In this document: positions 1 through 8,630 of the stretch, in pieces
Position numbering within the stretch: the stretch's first letter is position 1
Layout of the letters: every line of letters begins with the position of its first letter
Assembly: GCA_032229885.1 (NCBI GenBank)
Contig: JAVYAJ010000174.1
Coordinates: 1 to 30,089 of the forward strand
Direction: 5' to 3'
Source: Anammoximicrobium sp032229885
GTDB lineage: Bacteria; Planctomycetota; Planctomycetia; Pirellulales; Pirellulaceae
Length of the DNA stretch: 30,089 nucleotides
The notes under the pieces: generated by a model
Database searches by the model: none
Told to the model about the DNA's origin: nothing
The model's input: only the letters and a program-made list of their open reading frames with translations
Translations under genes and position numbers: made by a program

Positions 1-6
1 AACCGT

Positions 7-166
7 GTTGGCCGAAGGCCAACATCAACATGTCACCGCGGCCCGCATGAATATGGCCTTCGGGCAAAAGAGGCACGCGCGGCGTCAGCCCTGGGGCATT
101 GCCCCAGGCTACGGTGATCGGAGGCCTTCGGCCAAACAGATTCTTGGGTTGCGGGCACTGGCCCGC
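7..166. repeat. Cluster of four perfect short hairpins
   Basis: Four perfect inverted repeats lie close together before the first gene: 7-13/17-23 (7 bp stem, loop gaa), 90-97/101-108 (8 bp, loop att), 123-126/130-133 (4 bp, loop ttc) and 151-156/161-166 (6 bp, loop actg). Three have 3-base loops. This density of tight GC-rich palindromes looks like a REP-like intergenic element or the tail of one extending from outside the window. None is followed by a T-run, so simple terminators are unlikely. No second copy was seen in the window. Confidence 0.5.
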
Positions 167-183
167 GTTAGGATTTAGTAGCC

Positions 184-1047
184 TTGAACCACACTCGAAG
201 CCCAATCGGATGGCTTGCCACGTTGCTGGTTGTCTGCCTGCCGGTGGCAGGCAGCGGCGCAGACGCTCCGAGCATCACGATTCCGCGTCAACAGCATGCG
301 TGGGCGCGGTTTGAACCGGGCGCGTGGAGCAAAGTTCGCAAGTGGCTGGAGGAATTGGACGAGTCTGGCAACGTCAAATCGGCGAGCGTAACCGAGACCA
401 AGACGACGCTCGTCTCGGTGGACGACACCGGATACACGGTGCAAATGGATGTCACCGTCGAGGTCGCGGGAAAACGGTTTGTCGCCCAGCCTCGCCAAGT
501 TCGCATCGGGTACGACGGCGCTACGGACGGCGGCCAGGCGACCTACCGCAAGACCGGCGAGACCAATTTAGACGTCGGCGGAAAATCCGTGCGGTGCGCG
601 ATCCTAGAGAATGTCCGCAAAGACGACGAATCACGGATCGTGACCACGTTGAACTATAGCGATTCCGTGTCTCCGTTCGTGCTGCGACGCGAGACGATCG
701 TGACCAACGCGGATGGCTCGCAGGTGGCCGAACGGACCAATGTCGAAGCGTTGGCCATCGAGATGCCGCAACGGATCTCGGCCGAGGTCCAGCCCGGGAC
801 GTACATGCGTACGGTTCGTAAGCTGTCGAACGCGAGCACGCTGACGATCGAGGTTGTCTGTCTCGATGTGCCCGGCGGGGTGGTGGCGCACAGTTCGAAA
901 GACACGGACGCTTCTGGCAAGGTCGTGCGTCGCAGCACGCTGGAACTGGTTGATTACGGAATCGGCGCCGCGGCTGAGCCGCCGCGTCGAGTATACTTTC
1001 TGCCCCATGGGCGCAGCCGTCGGACTCAAAACGTAGGACGACCTTAG
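184..1047 (+). CDS. Secreted protein of unknown function
   Basis: This encodes a 287-residue protein starting at TTG. The start is supported because a signal peptide begins there: Arg5 is followed by a hydrophobic run over about residues 8-23 and a small-residue cleavage region (GSGADA). The mature part is a soluble, beta-rich-looking protein with many Thr, Val and Arg and no membrane segment or known catalytic motif. I do not recognise the family. It is probably exported to the periplasm or cell surface. Its stop lies 12 bases from the stop of the convergent gene on the other strand. A weak agga sits upstream of the TTG. The coding call is fairly sure; the function is unknown. Confidence 0.7.
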   Translation: MNHTRSPIGWLATLLVVCLPVAGSGADAPSITIPRQQHAWARFEPGAWSKVRKWLEELDESGNVKSASVTETKTTLVSVDDTGYTVQMDVTVEVAGKRFVAQPRQVRIGYDGATDGGQATYRKTGETNLDVGGKSVRCAILENVRKDDESRIVTTLNYSDSVSPFVLRRETIVTNADGSQVAERTNVEALAIEMPQRISAEVQPGTYMRTVRKLSNASTLTIEVVCLDVPGGVVAHSSKDTDASGKVVRRSTLELVDYGIGAAAEPPRRVYFLPHGRSRRTQNVGRP

Positions 1048-1059
1048 CCGCGGGCTTCG

Positions 1060-2238
1060 TTACGGGACGGGCGGGTCGTGTCTGGGCGCAGGCGAACCAC
1101 GGCGCCCGTCTGCTGGTTTGGCGGGCCAATCGAGCCCGTTCGCTTCGGGCGACGGCAGAAAGCGGCGATTGAATCGCTCGGGATCGAAAGGGTCGTGGAA
1201 GTCCAGCGTGCTCGACTCGCCGCCCGCTCGCGCGCGGTCTACTCTGTTGCCGTTTAGGTCCGCGTTTTCCTGTGCCGCACTGGGCAGCTCGGCGTGGTAG
1301 CTGACGATGGCTGCTTCGTATTTTGGTTTCGTTCGTCCCTCGCCGTCCAGCGATGGCTTCGCTGCCAGACCGCCGGCTGAGGCGGGGCTTGGCGGCAGTG
1401 CGGGGGCGACGGTGTGCACCCAATCTTCGAGCAGCTCGAGTTGAACGCGATCACGTTCGCTAAAGACGGGCCCCGATAGGCCCCCGTGCGCCCGTTGCGG
1501 CACGGTGAGCAGGGCAGACGCCGCGGGATGCGCCGGATCGATCTGCTGGACGACAGTAGCCAGGTTGCGTTGCGTCGACCGCCAAGTCATCGCCTGCCCT
1601 AGTCCCGAGTTGGTGATCTGAAGACTCGTTGCGGCACGCCCGCCGTGGCACCCATTCGAGGCGCACCGATTGACCAGCAGCGGCTGAATCCGAGACGCGA
1701 ACTGCTCGACCGACTTGCGAGGCAGCGGACTCGGAGCCCGGGCAAGCGACGCGTCGCGCGCCGATTCTTGCGACGGCGCGCCGGTCGCCGCCGGCGACTC
1801 GCGCTGCGGCGGTACAGCGGCCGCCGTCTGCAGTCGTCGCTGCAACGCGACGGCCCGTGGATCCTGTGGCGCAATCGCCTGGACGGTCAGCAATTCATCG
1901 GCCGCTTGAACGCACAGACCGCATCGCAGACACCAATCAGCAAGCTGCAGCCGGGCGGATGCGTCTCCGGGCGCGACCAACAGGCGTTTGCGCTGGTACG
2001 CTTCGTCTAGGTCCGCGCAGTGCATCTCGACGTCGCGCGTCGGAACCCGCAGCTCGACCCCGCCTCGATTGGTGACCAGATAGCGATCGCCGATCCTGGT
2101 GACACGGCCAACCAGAACCTCGCCGTTGCGAAGCACCAGGACTCCGGATTCCTGCCCATCTGCCGGATCCCAGCCGCTGGTCGGCTCGGCAGAGAGGACA
2201 ACGCAGAACAACAGGCAATAGATCGGCAAGCGAGTCAT
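1060..2238 (-). CDS. Secreted protein with a single c-type heme-like site
   Basis: This encodes a 392-residue exported protein. An open frame continues upstream to 2586, but the methionine at 2238 starts a clear signal peptide (residues 1-20, IYCLLFCVVL core), so I chose that start. Residues 32-75 form a small beta domain (LRNGEVLVGRV..., RVPTRDVE) of the SH3-like kind seen in planctomycete secreted proteins. A helical region at 78-140 may be TPR-like and is followed by a Pro/Ala-rich linker to about 172. The C-terminal part has RCASNGCHGG at 191-200, a CX4CH motif with Cys192, Cys197 and His198, resembling the planctomycete cytochrome-like domain with a widened heme motif. Heme binding is inferred. 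A -35/-10 pair lies immediately before the start. Confidence 0.75.
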   Translation of the reverse strand: MTRLPIYCLLFCVVLSAEPTSGWDPADGQESGVLVLRNGEVLVGRVTRIGDRYLVTNRGGVELRVPTRDVEMHCADLDEAYQRKRLLVAPGDASARLQLADWCLRCGLCVQAADELLTVQAIAPQDPRAVALQRRLQTAAAVPPQRESPAATGAPSQESARDASLARAPSPLPRKSVEQFASRIQPLLVNRCASNGCHGGRAATSLQITNSGLGQAMTWRSTQRNLATVVQQIDPAHPAASALLTVPQRAHGGLSGPVFSERDRVQLELLEDWVHTVAPALPPSPASAGGLAAKPSLDGEGRTKPKYEAAIVSYHAELPSAAQENADLNGNRVDRARAGGESSTLDFHDPFDPERFNRRFLPSPEANGLDWPAKPADGRRGSPAPRHDPPVP

Positions 2239-2584
2239 GGCGCGCGGGATGCTATCGGAGTTCCGGCCACGCGTCAAGGTCAGTGCCCCAACGACCTCGT
2301 CTGCCAGTCGGCCGAACGAGGCCGATATGTTCCTCAGTTCAGCCGCGCGGCAAGCAGATCGAGCGGAAAATCGGCAGATGGGATGGAAGGCCGCGGAGCA
2401 CGCACACCACGTGAAAAAGCGGCAGGACCGGCGGTTCTCGCGTTTCCCCGACGCCGATCGGACGTGGCGGTCCATGCCGTTCGGTGTTCGAGCGTCTTGT
2501 CGCGCACTACAATACCGGCGCGGGACGGCGTCAGGCGAGCGGCTGGCGGGCTGAGCGCGACGCCGTACCTCGACGTGGAATGCC
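2239..2584. other. Divergent intergenic region
   Basis: This 346-base region separates the heme-site gene on the minus strand from the DUF393 gene on the plus strand. It contains the minus-strand promoter at 2249-2277 and, for the plus strand, an isolated -10-like TACAAT at 2508-2513 without a convincing -35. The minus-strand frame stays open through it but has no signal or domain. No RNA gene was recognised. Confidence 0.5.
2249..2277 (-). promoter_or_regulatory. Candidate sigma-70-like promoter, near-leaderless
   Basis: Read on the minus strand, TTGACG (2277-2272) is followed after exactly 17 bases by TAGCAT (2254-2249). The -35 matches consensus at 5 of 6 positions and the -10 at 4 of 6. 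The expected transcription start near 2242 leaves only about four bases before the ATG at 2238. There is no Shine-Dalgarno sequence there, which fits a nearly leaderless message. Confidence 0.45.
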
Positions 2585-3028
2585 ATGAATACGACGCTTT
2601 CCGACAGTGTGTCGCCGCCGCTGCCGACGATCGCCGATCGCCCGCATGGCGCGGTCGTGATCTACGACGGGCGATGCCCGTTTTGTTGCGCGCAGGCCGC
2701 GCGGCTGGCGCGCTGGGACGGCAGGAAACGGCTGGCGTTTCTGTCTGCGCAGGATCCGTTGGCCAGTCAGCGGTGCCCGGACCTGTCGCCGGAACAGCTC
2801 GCGGCTCAGATGTACGTCGTCGATCGGCGCGGCCGGCGGCATGGCGGCGCCGCCGCGATACGATATCTATGCCGCCGGCTGCCTCGGCTATGGCCGCTGG
2901 TTCCGCTGATATATCTTCCCGGGACGCTTCCGCTGTGGCAGGCGATTTATCGCGCGGTCGCGGCGCGGCGCTATCGGCTCGCGAACGGGGCGGGCTGCGA
3001 AACGGGGGCTTGCCGGATTCACCGATGA
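2585..3028 (+). CDS. DUF393 (DCC family) thiol-disulfide oxidoreductase-like protein
   Basis: This encodes a 147-residue protein of the DUF393/DCC family, a thioredoxin-related fold named for its Asp-x-x-Cys region near the N-terminus. Here the motif reads YDGRCPFCC at residues 27-35, with Cys31 and Cys34 forming a CxxC redox pair. The central part matches the family pattern of an acidic strand, a hydrophobic middle with PLVPLIYLPG at about 105-114, and a basic tail. The natural substrate of the family is not established, so a redox role is inferred from the CxxC. It reads in the same direction as the CPBP protease, with a 103-base gap. Confidence 0.85.
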   Translation: MNTTLSDSVSPPLPTIADRPHGAVVIYDGRCPFCCAQAARLARWDGRKRLAFLSAQDPLASQRCPDLSPEQLAAQMYVVDRRGRRHGGAAAIRYLCRRLPRLWPLVPLIYLPGTLPLWQAIYRAVAARRYRLANGAGCETGACRIHR

Positions 3029-3131
3029 GCGACGGCTGGGATCGAACTCGTTTTATGTGGGAAGCCCGTCGACGATCGGTCGGCCGACGAACCGTCATGG
3101 CGCGCCCTAGTTCCAGAAAGTCCGCTCCGCG

Positions 3132-4091
3132 ATGCCGCCCCTATTTCAAACGATCCTGCTTGTCGCCGGTTTAGTCGCGAGTTGCGTCGGCTGGGCCGCA
3201 GCCGGACTCCGCCTGGCGCGCGGCCACGCGGTGCTGGTCCGCCAATCGCGTCCGCTCGTTCCGTGGGGCCTGACCGACCTGATCTTGGTCGCACTGTTGA
3301 TGATCGCGTGTCGAGCCGGCAGCGCGCCGGCGCTGGCTCACGTGCTGGGCCTCGACGCGACGCGCGGTTGGCAAGGTCTGTCGGCGGCTCAGTTGGCTTT
3401 GGTCCTGTTCTGCGAGGCGATCGCCAATCTCGTCGGAATCGGGATTGCGCTGGGCGTGATCGGCTGGCTCTCGGGCGCTACGTGCCGCGATTTCGGCGTT
3501 TCACGGCCGCAGATCGGCGCCGATCTATGGTTGGGCACGGTGACATTCTTCATGTTGGCAACGCCCGTTTTCGCCTTGCAGCGAGTTCTGACCGTGTGGT
3601 TCCCGTACGAGCATCCGTTGATCTCGGCGTTGCACGAGCATCGCGAGCTGTCCGTCCAGGGGGCCGTGTTTTTCTCGGCGGTGATCGTGGCGCCGATCGT
3701 CGAAGAGCTCCTTTATCGAGTCCTATGTCTGGGCGGTTTCCTGGCCGCTGTCGCGCAGTACAGCGACCTTCGGCGGCTGGTCTCGGATGACACGGCGAAT
3801 GGAGCGTTGCCGCCCGGTGGCAGCAGCTCGACGCCCCCGCCGGGCGACGTCTCGCGCAACGAGGCGCCAGCGACCTGGGCTGAATGGTTCGCGATCTTCG
3901 CCAGCTCGGCGTTGTTCGCCCTGATGCACGTCTCGCAGGGTCCCGCCCCGATCCCGCTGTTCGTGCTCGCCCTGGGGCTCGGATATCTGTACGCGCGAAC
4001 GGGCCGCGTGCTGCCGTGCATCGTAGTCCATGCGTGGCTGAACGGCTGGAGCCTGATCGCGATCTGGAGCGGCGCAGCGACCGGCGCCTGA
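3132..4091 (+). CDS. CPBP family intramembrane metalloprotease (CAAX protease/Abi type)
   Basis: This encodes a 319-residue polytopic membrane protein of the CPBP family, relatives of the eukaryotic CAAX prenyl protease Rce1. All family motifs are present: EExxxR at 191-196 (EELLYR), FxxxH at 262-266 and HxxxN at 300-304. The glutamate and histidines are the expected metal and catalytic residues. Hydrophobic segments lie at about 5-25, 47-60, 88-115, 135-155, 178-205, 252-266 and 272-310. A 45-residue hydrophilic insert rich in Pro, Ser and Gly (about 208-250) separates the first motif from the second. The substrate is unknown; bacterial members include bacteriocin-immunity and anti-sigma-factor proteases, and nothing here chooses between them. 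Confidence 0.9.
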   Translation: MPPLFQTILLVAGLVASCVGWAAAGLRLARGHAVLVRQSRPLVPWGLTDLILVALLMIACRAGSAPALAHVLGLDATRGWQGLSAAQLALVLFCEAIANLVGIGIALGVIGWLSGATCRDFGVSRPQIGADLWLGTVTFFMLATPVFALQRVLTVWFPYEHPLISALHEHRELSVQGAVFFSAVIVAPIVEELLYRVLCLGGFLAAVAQYSDLRRLVSDDTANGALPPGGSSSTPPPGDVSRNEAPATWAEWFAIFASSALFALMHVSQGPAPIPLFVLALGLGYLYARTGRVLPCIVVHAWLNGWSLIAIWSGAATGA

Positions 4092-4324
4092 TCGGCGCGG
4101 CGGGCCGCACGAAGCGCATGTCTCGGCGCTGTCCGGAGGGACCACGCTGGAGGATGGGTTGTCGATCGGGTATGTTGACGTCGTGGCCGAGCCGCCCCGG
4201 TTTCGGCGGCCGCGTGGACGCCGACCCAGGCGCCGCCGGGCGGCGTGCGGCTGACGATCCGGTGCGCATGCGCCGCCGCGGGCGAGCTTGCGCCAGGCCG
4301 AAGATGAACTGGAGGTCCGTTTTC

Positions 4325-6787
4325 ATGACGAAGCATTTCGATCGGCATCGCATCTTTCGTTTGGTCGCACTGGTCGCGTTGCTCGGAACTACGGCGCTCG
4401 GCGCGGATGACCCGACGTCGGCCGTGTATGGGCCTGGCGAGGCCTGTCTGGGTGGCGTGGGCGGGGTGTTCCTGTTGGCCGAGCCCGGCGAGTTGTCGAT
4501 CGAGGTCTTCAAACGCGACCGCAATCGGCGTGGCAGCCCCGCCGAGCTGCGAGCGATTCTGGCCGGGCCGGATCGGTGCGTCGTCCAGGAGGCGGTGATT
4601 CCGGATGATGGCCAGCCGCGCGGCAGCGGCTGGGGGCCAACCCAGACGACGCGGCTGACCACGCGCGTCGAGCGTAAAGGCGTGTACGTCTTGAACGTCA
4701 CGGTCTCGCAGGACCGGTATGGCGAAGAGATGGTTTGGGGGTTCGCGACCAACTGGCCGCGGTACGTGATCGAGACCGCGCGAGGGCACAAGGACGAACG
4801 GCATCAAGAGCCGATTGTGCTGCAGGGATCCGATACGCCTCTGGACATCTGCTTTCTCCCGCGCAAGGCATCCTTGGCGATCGACGTTTCCGGACTGGCC
4901 GCAGCGACGAAGAAACTCGAACTGTTCGACGCGGACGACACGCGTTTGCAGGAGATCGAGGTGACGGCCGACAAGACGGCCTCGTGTACAATCGGGGCGG
5001 ACGTGCCTCGCGACCGCTCGCCCTGGCGACTGCGGCTGCCGTCACGGCAGGGCACGATCCAGATCGACGGTTCGACTCGTTGGGACGACACGGATCTGTA
5101 TCCGGATCGCGCGTGTTGGACCACCGACCCGACGGCGCATTTTCCGTTGCTGGACTGTTCCTGGATGCTGCAACCGTGCTCGCGGACGGTCTATGCCGCG
5201 GCGGGCGAACGGACGGAGACGGCGTTTCGAGCCTACAACAACTCTGGCCGGCCGCAGACGCTGCGGTTGTCCATCGAGTTCCCCGGGGCGGCCTGGCCGA
5301 TCGAAATTTCGCCCGGCGAAGTCCGCTTGCGCCCCAAACAAAGCGCCGAGATAACCGTGCGGGCCACTGCCGGAAACGACAACCGAGCGCGGATTTGTCA
5401 CCTGCGAGTCACGCCGGTCGACAGGCCCGAGTTCACGACGTTCGCCACGCTGGAGATTCGCACGGGCGCGGCGCCGGCAAGCCAACCGCTCCCGTTGCCG
5501 CTGGCGCTCCAGCCCTATCAACACGAAAACGAGCAGTTCGGCTATCTGCCCGACTATCCGCTCGACAACCAGTTGTATTTCGATCCCCAGAACCGGCCGG
5601 TGGCCGTTGTGCCCGGCGGCGTGGCCGTCACGCAGGACGGCCGGTGGACGACGATGCCTCTGCGCACCGCGGACCAAGCGACCGCGGACGGCCAACCGAC
5701 ATCCTATCGCCCGTCGGACAGCAAGATCGCGTTCGATGCCGGCGGCGGCATGTACACGCTGGCTCGGGCCGGCGCACAGACGGCCTTGTTGCACTCGACC
5801 GACCGTGGCCGGACGTGGACAGCGTGTCCGCTGCCGAGTCGTGAAGGACTATCCTTTTCGTTCGATATCGAGCAGTATTCGGGCCACAATGAAGCGTCTG
5901 CGCCGGGCGACGAAACACGTCCGTCGCCGCCGCCGTTCATCCGCACGGCGTTGACGGCCCGCGACCCGAAGGTGTTCTGGAGACGCGTGAACGATCTCGA
6001 GCTGTTCGTGCCGAAGATCGTCGCGGGACGGTTGGTCGTCGGCGAGCCGATCCTGCTGTCGCGCAACTGCATCGGCGTATCCTCGCACTCGGGCATCGTA
6101 TCGAGCGTCGTTTCGCGCGGCGACAAGGTCCACGTGGTGTGGGGCGAAGCGACCGACCCGGCGGAGAAAGTCCCGGGGGTTCCGACGTATGTGATCACCT
6201 ACGATCGTAGCGCCGGCAAGCTGGGAACGCCTGCGCTGGTGGGTTACGGCGCGCCGGCCAACGACGTGCACAATTCGCCCAGCATCGTCATGGACAGCCG
6301 CGGATATCTGCACGCCCTGGCCGGCACGCACGGCCGGCCGTTTCAGTATGCGCGTTCGTTGCAGCCGAACGACGCCGGCGGCGGCTGGACCGAGGCCGAG
6401 CCGGTGGGCGAGGCCCTGAGCCAGACCTATATCGGATTGGTGTGCGGGCCCGACGATACGCTGCACCTGGTGTACCGGCTGTGGCACAGCGGCGAGCCGC
6501 CCTTTCCCGCCAGCCACTACGCGGCGTTGACCTACCAGCGCAAACGGCCCGGACAAGCCTGGGAAGCGCCCCGAGCGCTGGTCCTCCCGCCGTTTTCCGA
6601 GTACAGCGTCTACTATCACCGCTTGACGATCGATCGCCAGGGCAGACTGTTCCTGTCCTACGACTACTGGTCGACGTTCTGGTTCTACCGCAATGATCGA
6701 GGTCCGCGCAGTCGATCGGTGTTGACCAGCGCCGATGGCGGCACGACATGGTCCTTGGCCGGATCGCAGGATCTGGAAATGCGCTGA
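4325..6787 (+). CDS. Exported BNR/Asp-box repeat protein, sialidase-like
   Basis: This encodes an 820-residue exported protein. The frame is open from 3884, but the ATG at 4325 follows a ggagg Shine-Dalgarno sequence at 4311-4315 with good spacing and starts a signal peptide (basic N-terminus, LVALVALLGTTALGA core). Residues from about 30 to 390 look like beta-sandwich segments. The C-terminal half resembles a sialidase/BNR beta-propeller: Asp-box motifs of the form SxDxGxTW occur near residues 489-497 (STDRGRTWT) and 800-808 (SADGGTTWS). The classic sialidase arginine triad was not identified, so hydrolase activity is unproven; a carbohydrate-binding or structural propeller is equally possible. 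The dehydratase gene follows after 45 bases on the same strand. Confidence 0.8.
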   Translation: MTKHFDRHRIFRLVALVALLGTTALGADDPTSAVYGPGEACLGGVGGVFLLAEPGELSIEVFKRDRNRRGSPAELRAILAGPDRCVVQEAVIPDDGQPRGSGWGPTQTTRLTTRVERKGVYVLNVTVSQDRYGEEMVWGFATNWPRYVIETARGHKDERHQEPIVLQGSDTPLDICFLPRKASLAIDVSGLAAATKKLELFDADDTRLQEIEVTADKTASCTIGADVPRDRSPWRLRLPSRQGTIQIDGSTRWDDTDLYPDRACWTTDPTAHFPLLDCSWMLQPCSRTVYAAAGERTETAFRAYNNSGRPQTLRLSIEFPGAAWPIEISPGEVRLRPKQSAEITVRATAGNDNRARICHLRVTPVDRPEFTTFATLEIRTGAAPASQPLPLPLALQPYQHENEQFGYLPDYPLDNQLYFDPQNRPVAVVPGGVAVTQDGRWTTMPLRTADQATADGQPTSYRPSDSKIAFDAGGGMYTLARAGAQTALLHSTDRGRTWTACPLPSREGLSFSFDIEQYSGHNEASAPGDETRPSPPPFIRTALTARDPKVFWRRVNDLELFVPKIVAGRLVVGEPILLSRNCIGVSSHSGIVSSVVSRGDKVHVVWGEATDPAEKVPGVPTYVITYDRSAGKLGTPALVGYGAPANDVHNSPSIVMDSRGYLHALAGTHGRPFQYARSLQPNDAGGGWTEAEPVGEALSQTYIGLVCGPDDTLHLVYRLWHSGEPPFPASHYAALTYQRKRPGQAWEAPRALVLPPFSEYSVYYHRLTIDRQGRLFLSYDYWSTFWFYRNDRGPRSRSVLTSADGGTTWSLAGSQDLEMR

Positions 6788-6832
6788 GGCGTCGACGATG
6801 GCTTTCCACCTTCTTACTCACCCGCGTTGCTC

Positions 6833-8524
6833 ATGACACCGCCGTTGAATTGGAACAGCCGCCACCTGACCGCCGGTTGGCAGCGGGGAATCACCGCCTT
6901 TTATTACGGCCTCGGCCTGACCGACACGGATTTGGAACGGGCGCAAGTCGGGATTGGCGTGCCGCTGTTGGACGGCAACTTGTGCAACGTGCATGCGTAC
7001 GCGCTGGCCAGATCGATCGCCGACGGCTGTCGCGCAGCGGGCTTGCTGGGATTCCCCTTCGGCGTGCCCGCCATCAGCGACAACATCACCCAGGGCCACG
7101 AAGGCGGCAACGCCAGCCTGCCGTCGCGAAACATGATCGCCAACGGCGCCGAGTGCGTGGTCAGCGCGCACGGTTACGACGCCTTGGTCGGCCTGCACCA
7201 CTGCGACAAGAACGGGCCGGGGTTCGCGATGGCTTTGGCCCGACTGGACTATCCGGGCTTGATCGTCAACGGCGGGACGATCATGCCCGGCTGTCACGCG
7301 GGGCGCGAGATCACGATCTTGGACGTGTACGACGCGCAGGCGGCGGCGGCCGTGGGGGCCATGTCGCCGGACGAAGCCCGCGAGATCATCCATACGGCCT
7401 GCCCGGGACCCGGAGGCTGCGGCGTGGCGGCGTCGTTCAATACCTGGGGCATCGCGCTGGAAGCGCTCGGCCTGTCGCTGCCGTTCACCAGTTCAACGCC
7501 GGCCGTCGATGAAGGCAAGACTCGCGAATGTTTGGCCGTGGGCGCCGCGGTGCGGAATTTGTTGGAACGCGATCTCCGGCCTCGTCAGATCTTGACCCGC
7601 GCCGCGTTCGAGAACGCCGCCGCCGTGATCGCGGCCATCGGAGGATCGACCAACGGCGTGCTGCACCTGCTGGCGCTGGCTCGCGAGGCCCACGTCGCCT
7701 TTACGCTCCGCGACCTCCAGGCCATTTTCCGCCGCACGCCGGTCTGCTGCAATTTTGCCCCGCGCGGCAAATTGACGATGGTCGATCTGCATCGTATCGG
7801 CGGCACGCCGGTGCTGCTGAAATATCTGCTCGAGCGCGGCCTGCTGGACGGCAATTGCCTGACGGTCAGCGGCCGGACGCACGCCGAGAATCTGGCCCAT
7901 GTCTCCGCGCCGCCGCCGGATCAGCAGTTGATCGCCCCGCCAGGCCAACCGTTCAAACTCTACGCGGACATGCAGATTTGTTTTGGGAACCTGGCGCCCG
8001 AAGGGATCGTGTTCAAGGTGTCTAGCCTCCAGGAGCCACGCTTCCGGGGCACGGCGATCTGTTTCAGCAGTGCGCGCGACGTGGCGGACGCCGTCGAGTC
8101 GCGCCGCATTCGGCCGGGCCACGTAATCGTGTTGCGCTATCTGGGGCCCGTAGCGGCCGGCATGCCCGAGGTGCTGATCGCCTCGGCCGCGCTGGCCGTC
8201 CCGGAACTGGACGGGCGGGTGGCGATGGTCTCCGACACGCGCGTGTCGGGCGTCTCGCACGGCGCGATCGGTGTGCATTGCAGCCCCGAGGCCGCCGTGG
8301 GAGGCCCGATCGCCGCGGTACAAGACGGCGACGAGATCTCGTTCGATCTGTTGGCAGGTCAGATCACGCTGCATGTGCCGGACGATGAACTGCGACGCCG
8401 CCGCGACGCGCTGCCCGCCTGGAACCACACGCCGTCCCGCGGCTATCTATTGGACTGGTCGGCCACCGCGGCGCAGGCTCATCACGGATGTGTCAGCAAA
8501 GCGCTGTTCCCGGATTGCGTCTGA
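6833..8524 (+). CDS. IlvD/Edd family dehydratase (dihydroxy-acid or sugar-acid dehydratase)
   Basis: This encodes a 563-residue member of the IlvD/Edd family, Fe-S and Mg dehydratases acting on dihydroxy acids or sugar acids. Key residues are visible: candidate Fe-S cysteines Cys51 (LCN), Cys124 (CDK) and Cys196 (GPGGCG); Mg-site residues Asp83 (SDN), Asp125, Lys126 and Glu446 (GMPEV); and the catalytic serine Ser472 in RVSG. By comparison with E. coli IlvD, the usual PCN, SDG, YEGP and GRFSG motifs are altered to LCN, SDN, YLGP and TRVSG. It is also about 50 residues shorter. This makes it a divergent paralogue, and a sugar-acid substrate is at least as likely as branched-chain amino acid synthesis. 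A TTG at 6827 is an alternative start. It may be co-transcribed with the BNR gene. Confidence 0.88.
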   Translation: MTPPLNWNSRHLTAGWQRGITAFYYGLGLTDTDLERAQVGIGVPLLDGNLCNVHAYALARSIADGCRAAGLLGFPFGVPAISDNITQGHEGGNASLPSRNMIANGAECVVSAHGYDALVGLHHCDKNGPGFAMALARLDYPGLIVNGGTIMPGCHAGREITILDVYDAQAAAAVGAMSPDEAREIIHTACPGPGGCGVAASFNTWGIALEALGLSLPFTSSTPAVDEGKTRECLAVGAAVRNLLERDLRPRQILTRAAFENAAAVIAAIGGSTNGVLHLLALAREAHVAFTLRDLQAIFRRTPVCCNFAPRGKLTMVDLHRIGGTPVLLKYLLERGLLDGNCLTVSGRTHAENLAHVSAPPPDQQLIAPPGQPFKLYADMQICFGNLAPEGIVFKVSSLQEPRFRGTAICFSSARDVADAVESRRIRPGHVIVLRYLGPVAAGMPEVLIASAALAVPELDGRVAMVSDTRVSGVSHGAIGVHCSPEAAVGGPIAAVQDGDEISFDLLAGQITLHVPDDELRRRRDALPAWNHTPSRGYLLDWSATAAQAHHGCVSKALFPDCV

Positions 8525-8604
8525 GCCTACCGATCATCCCGCGCGAAAAACAGCGGACGCGACGGAGCACGTTCCTTCAGGACCGGCCAAACGGTGGACG
8601 CGAC

Positions 8605-8630
8605 GCAACGTCGGATGGCAACGTCGGATG
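8605..8630. repeat. Two-copy 13-base tandem direct repeat
   Basis: The unit gcaacgtcggatg occurs twice with no spacer, at 8605-8617 and 8618-8630. It lies about 155 bases upstream of the promoter at 8784. It could be a binding site for a dimeric regulator or simple replication slippage. Confidence 0.7.

Noticed and set aside
521..1423. 300-codon minus-strand frame opposite the first gene
   Set aside because: It is Arg/Ser/Pro-rich, overlaps two supported genes and has no motif.
2239..2586. N-terminal extension of the heme-site protein up to 2586
   Set aside because: A signal peptide begins at 2238 and the extension crosses a divergent promoter region and overlaps the DUF393 start.
3884..4324. 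N-terminal extension of the BNR-repeat protein
   Set aside because: It overlaps the CPBP gene, is Arg-rich, and the ATG at 4325 has both a ribosome binding site and a signal peptide.
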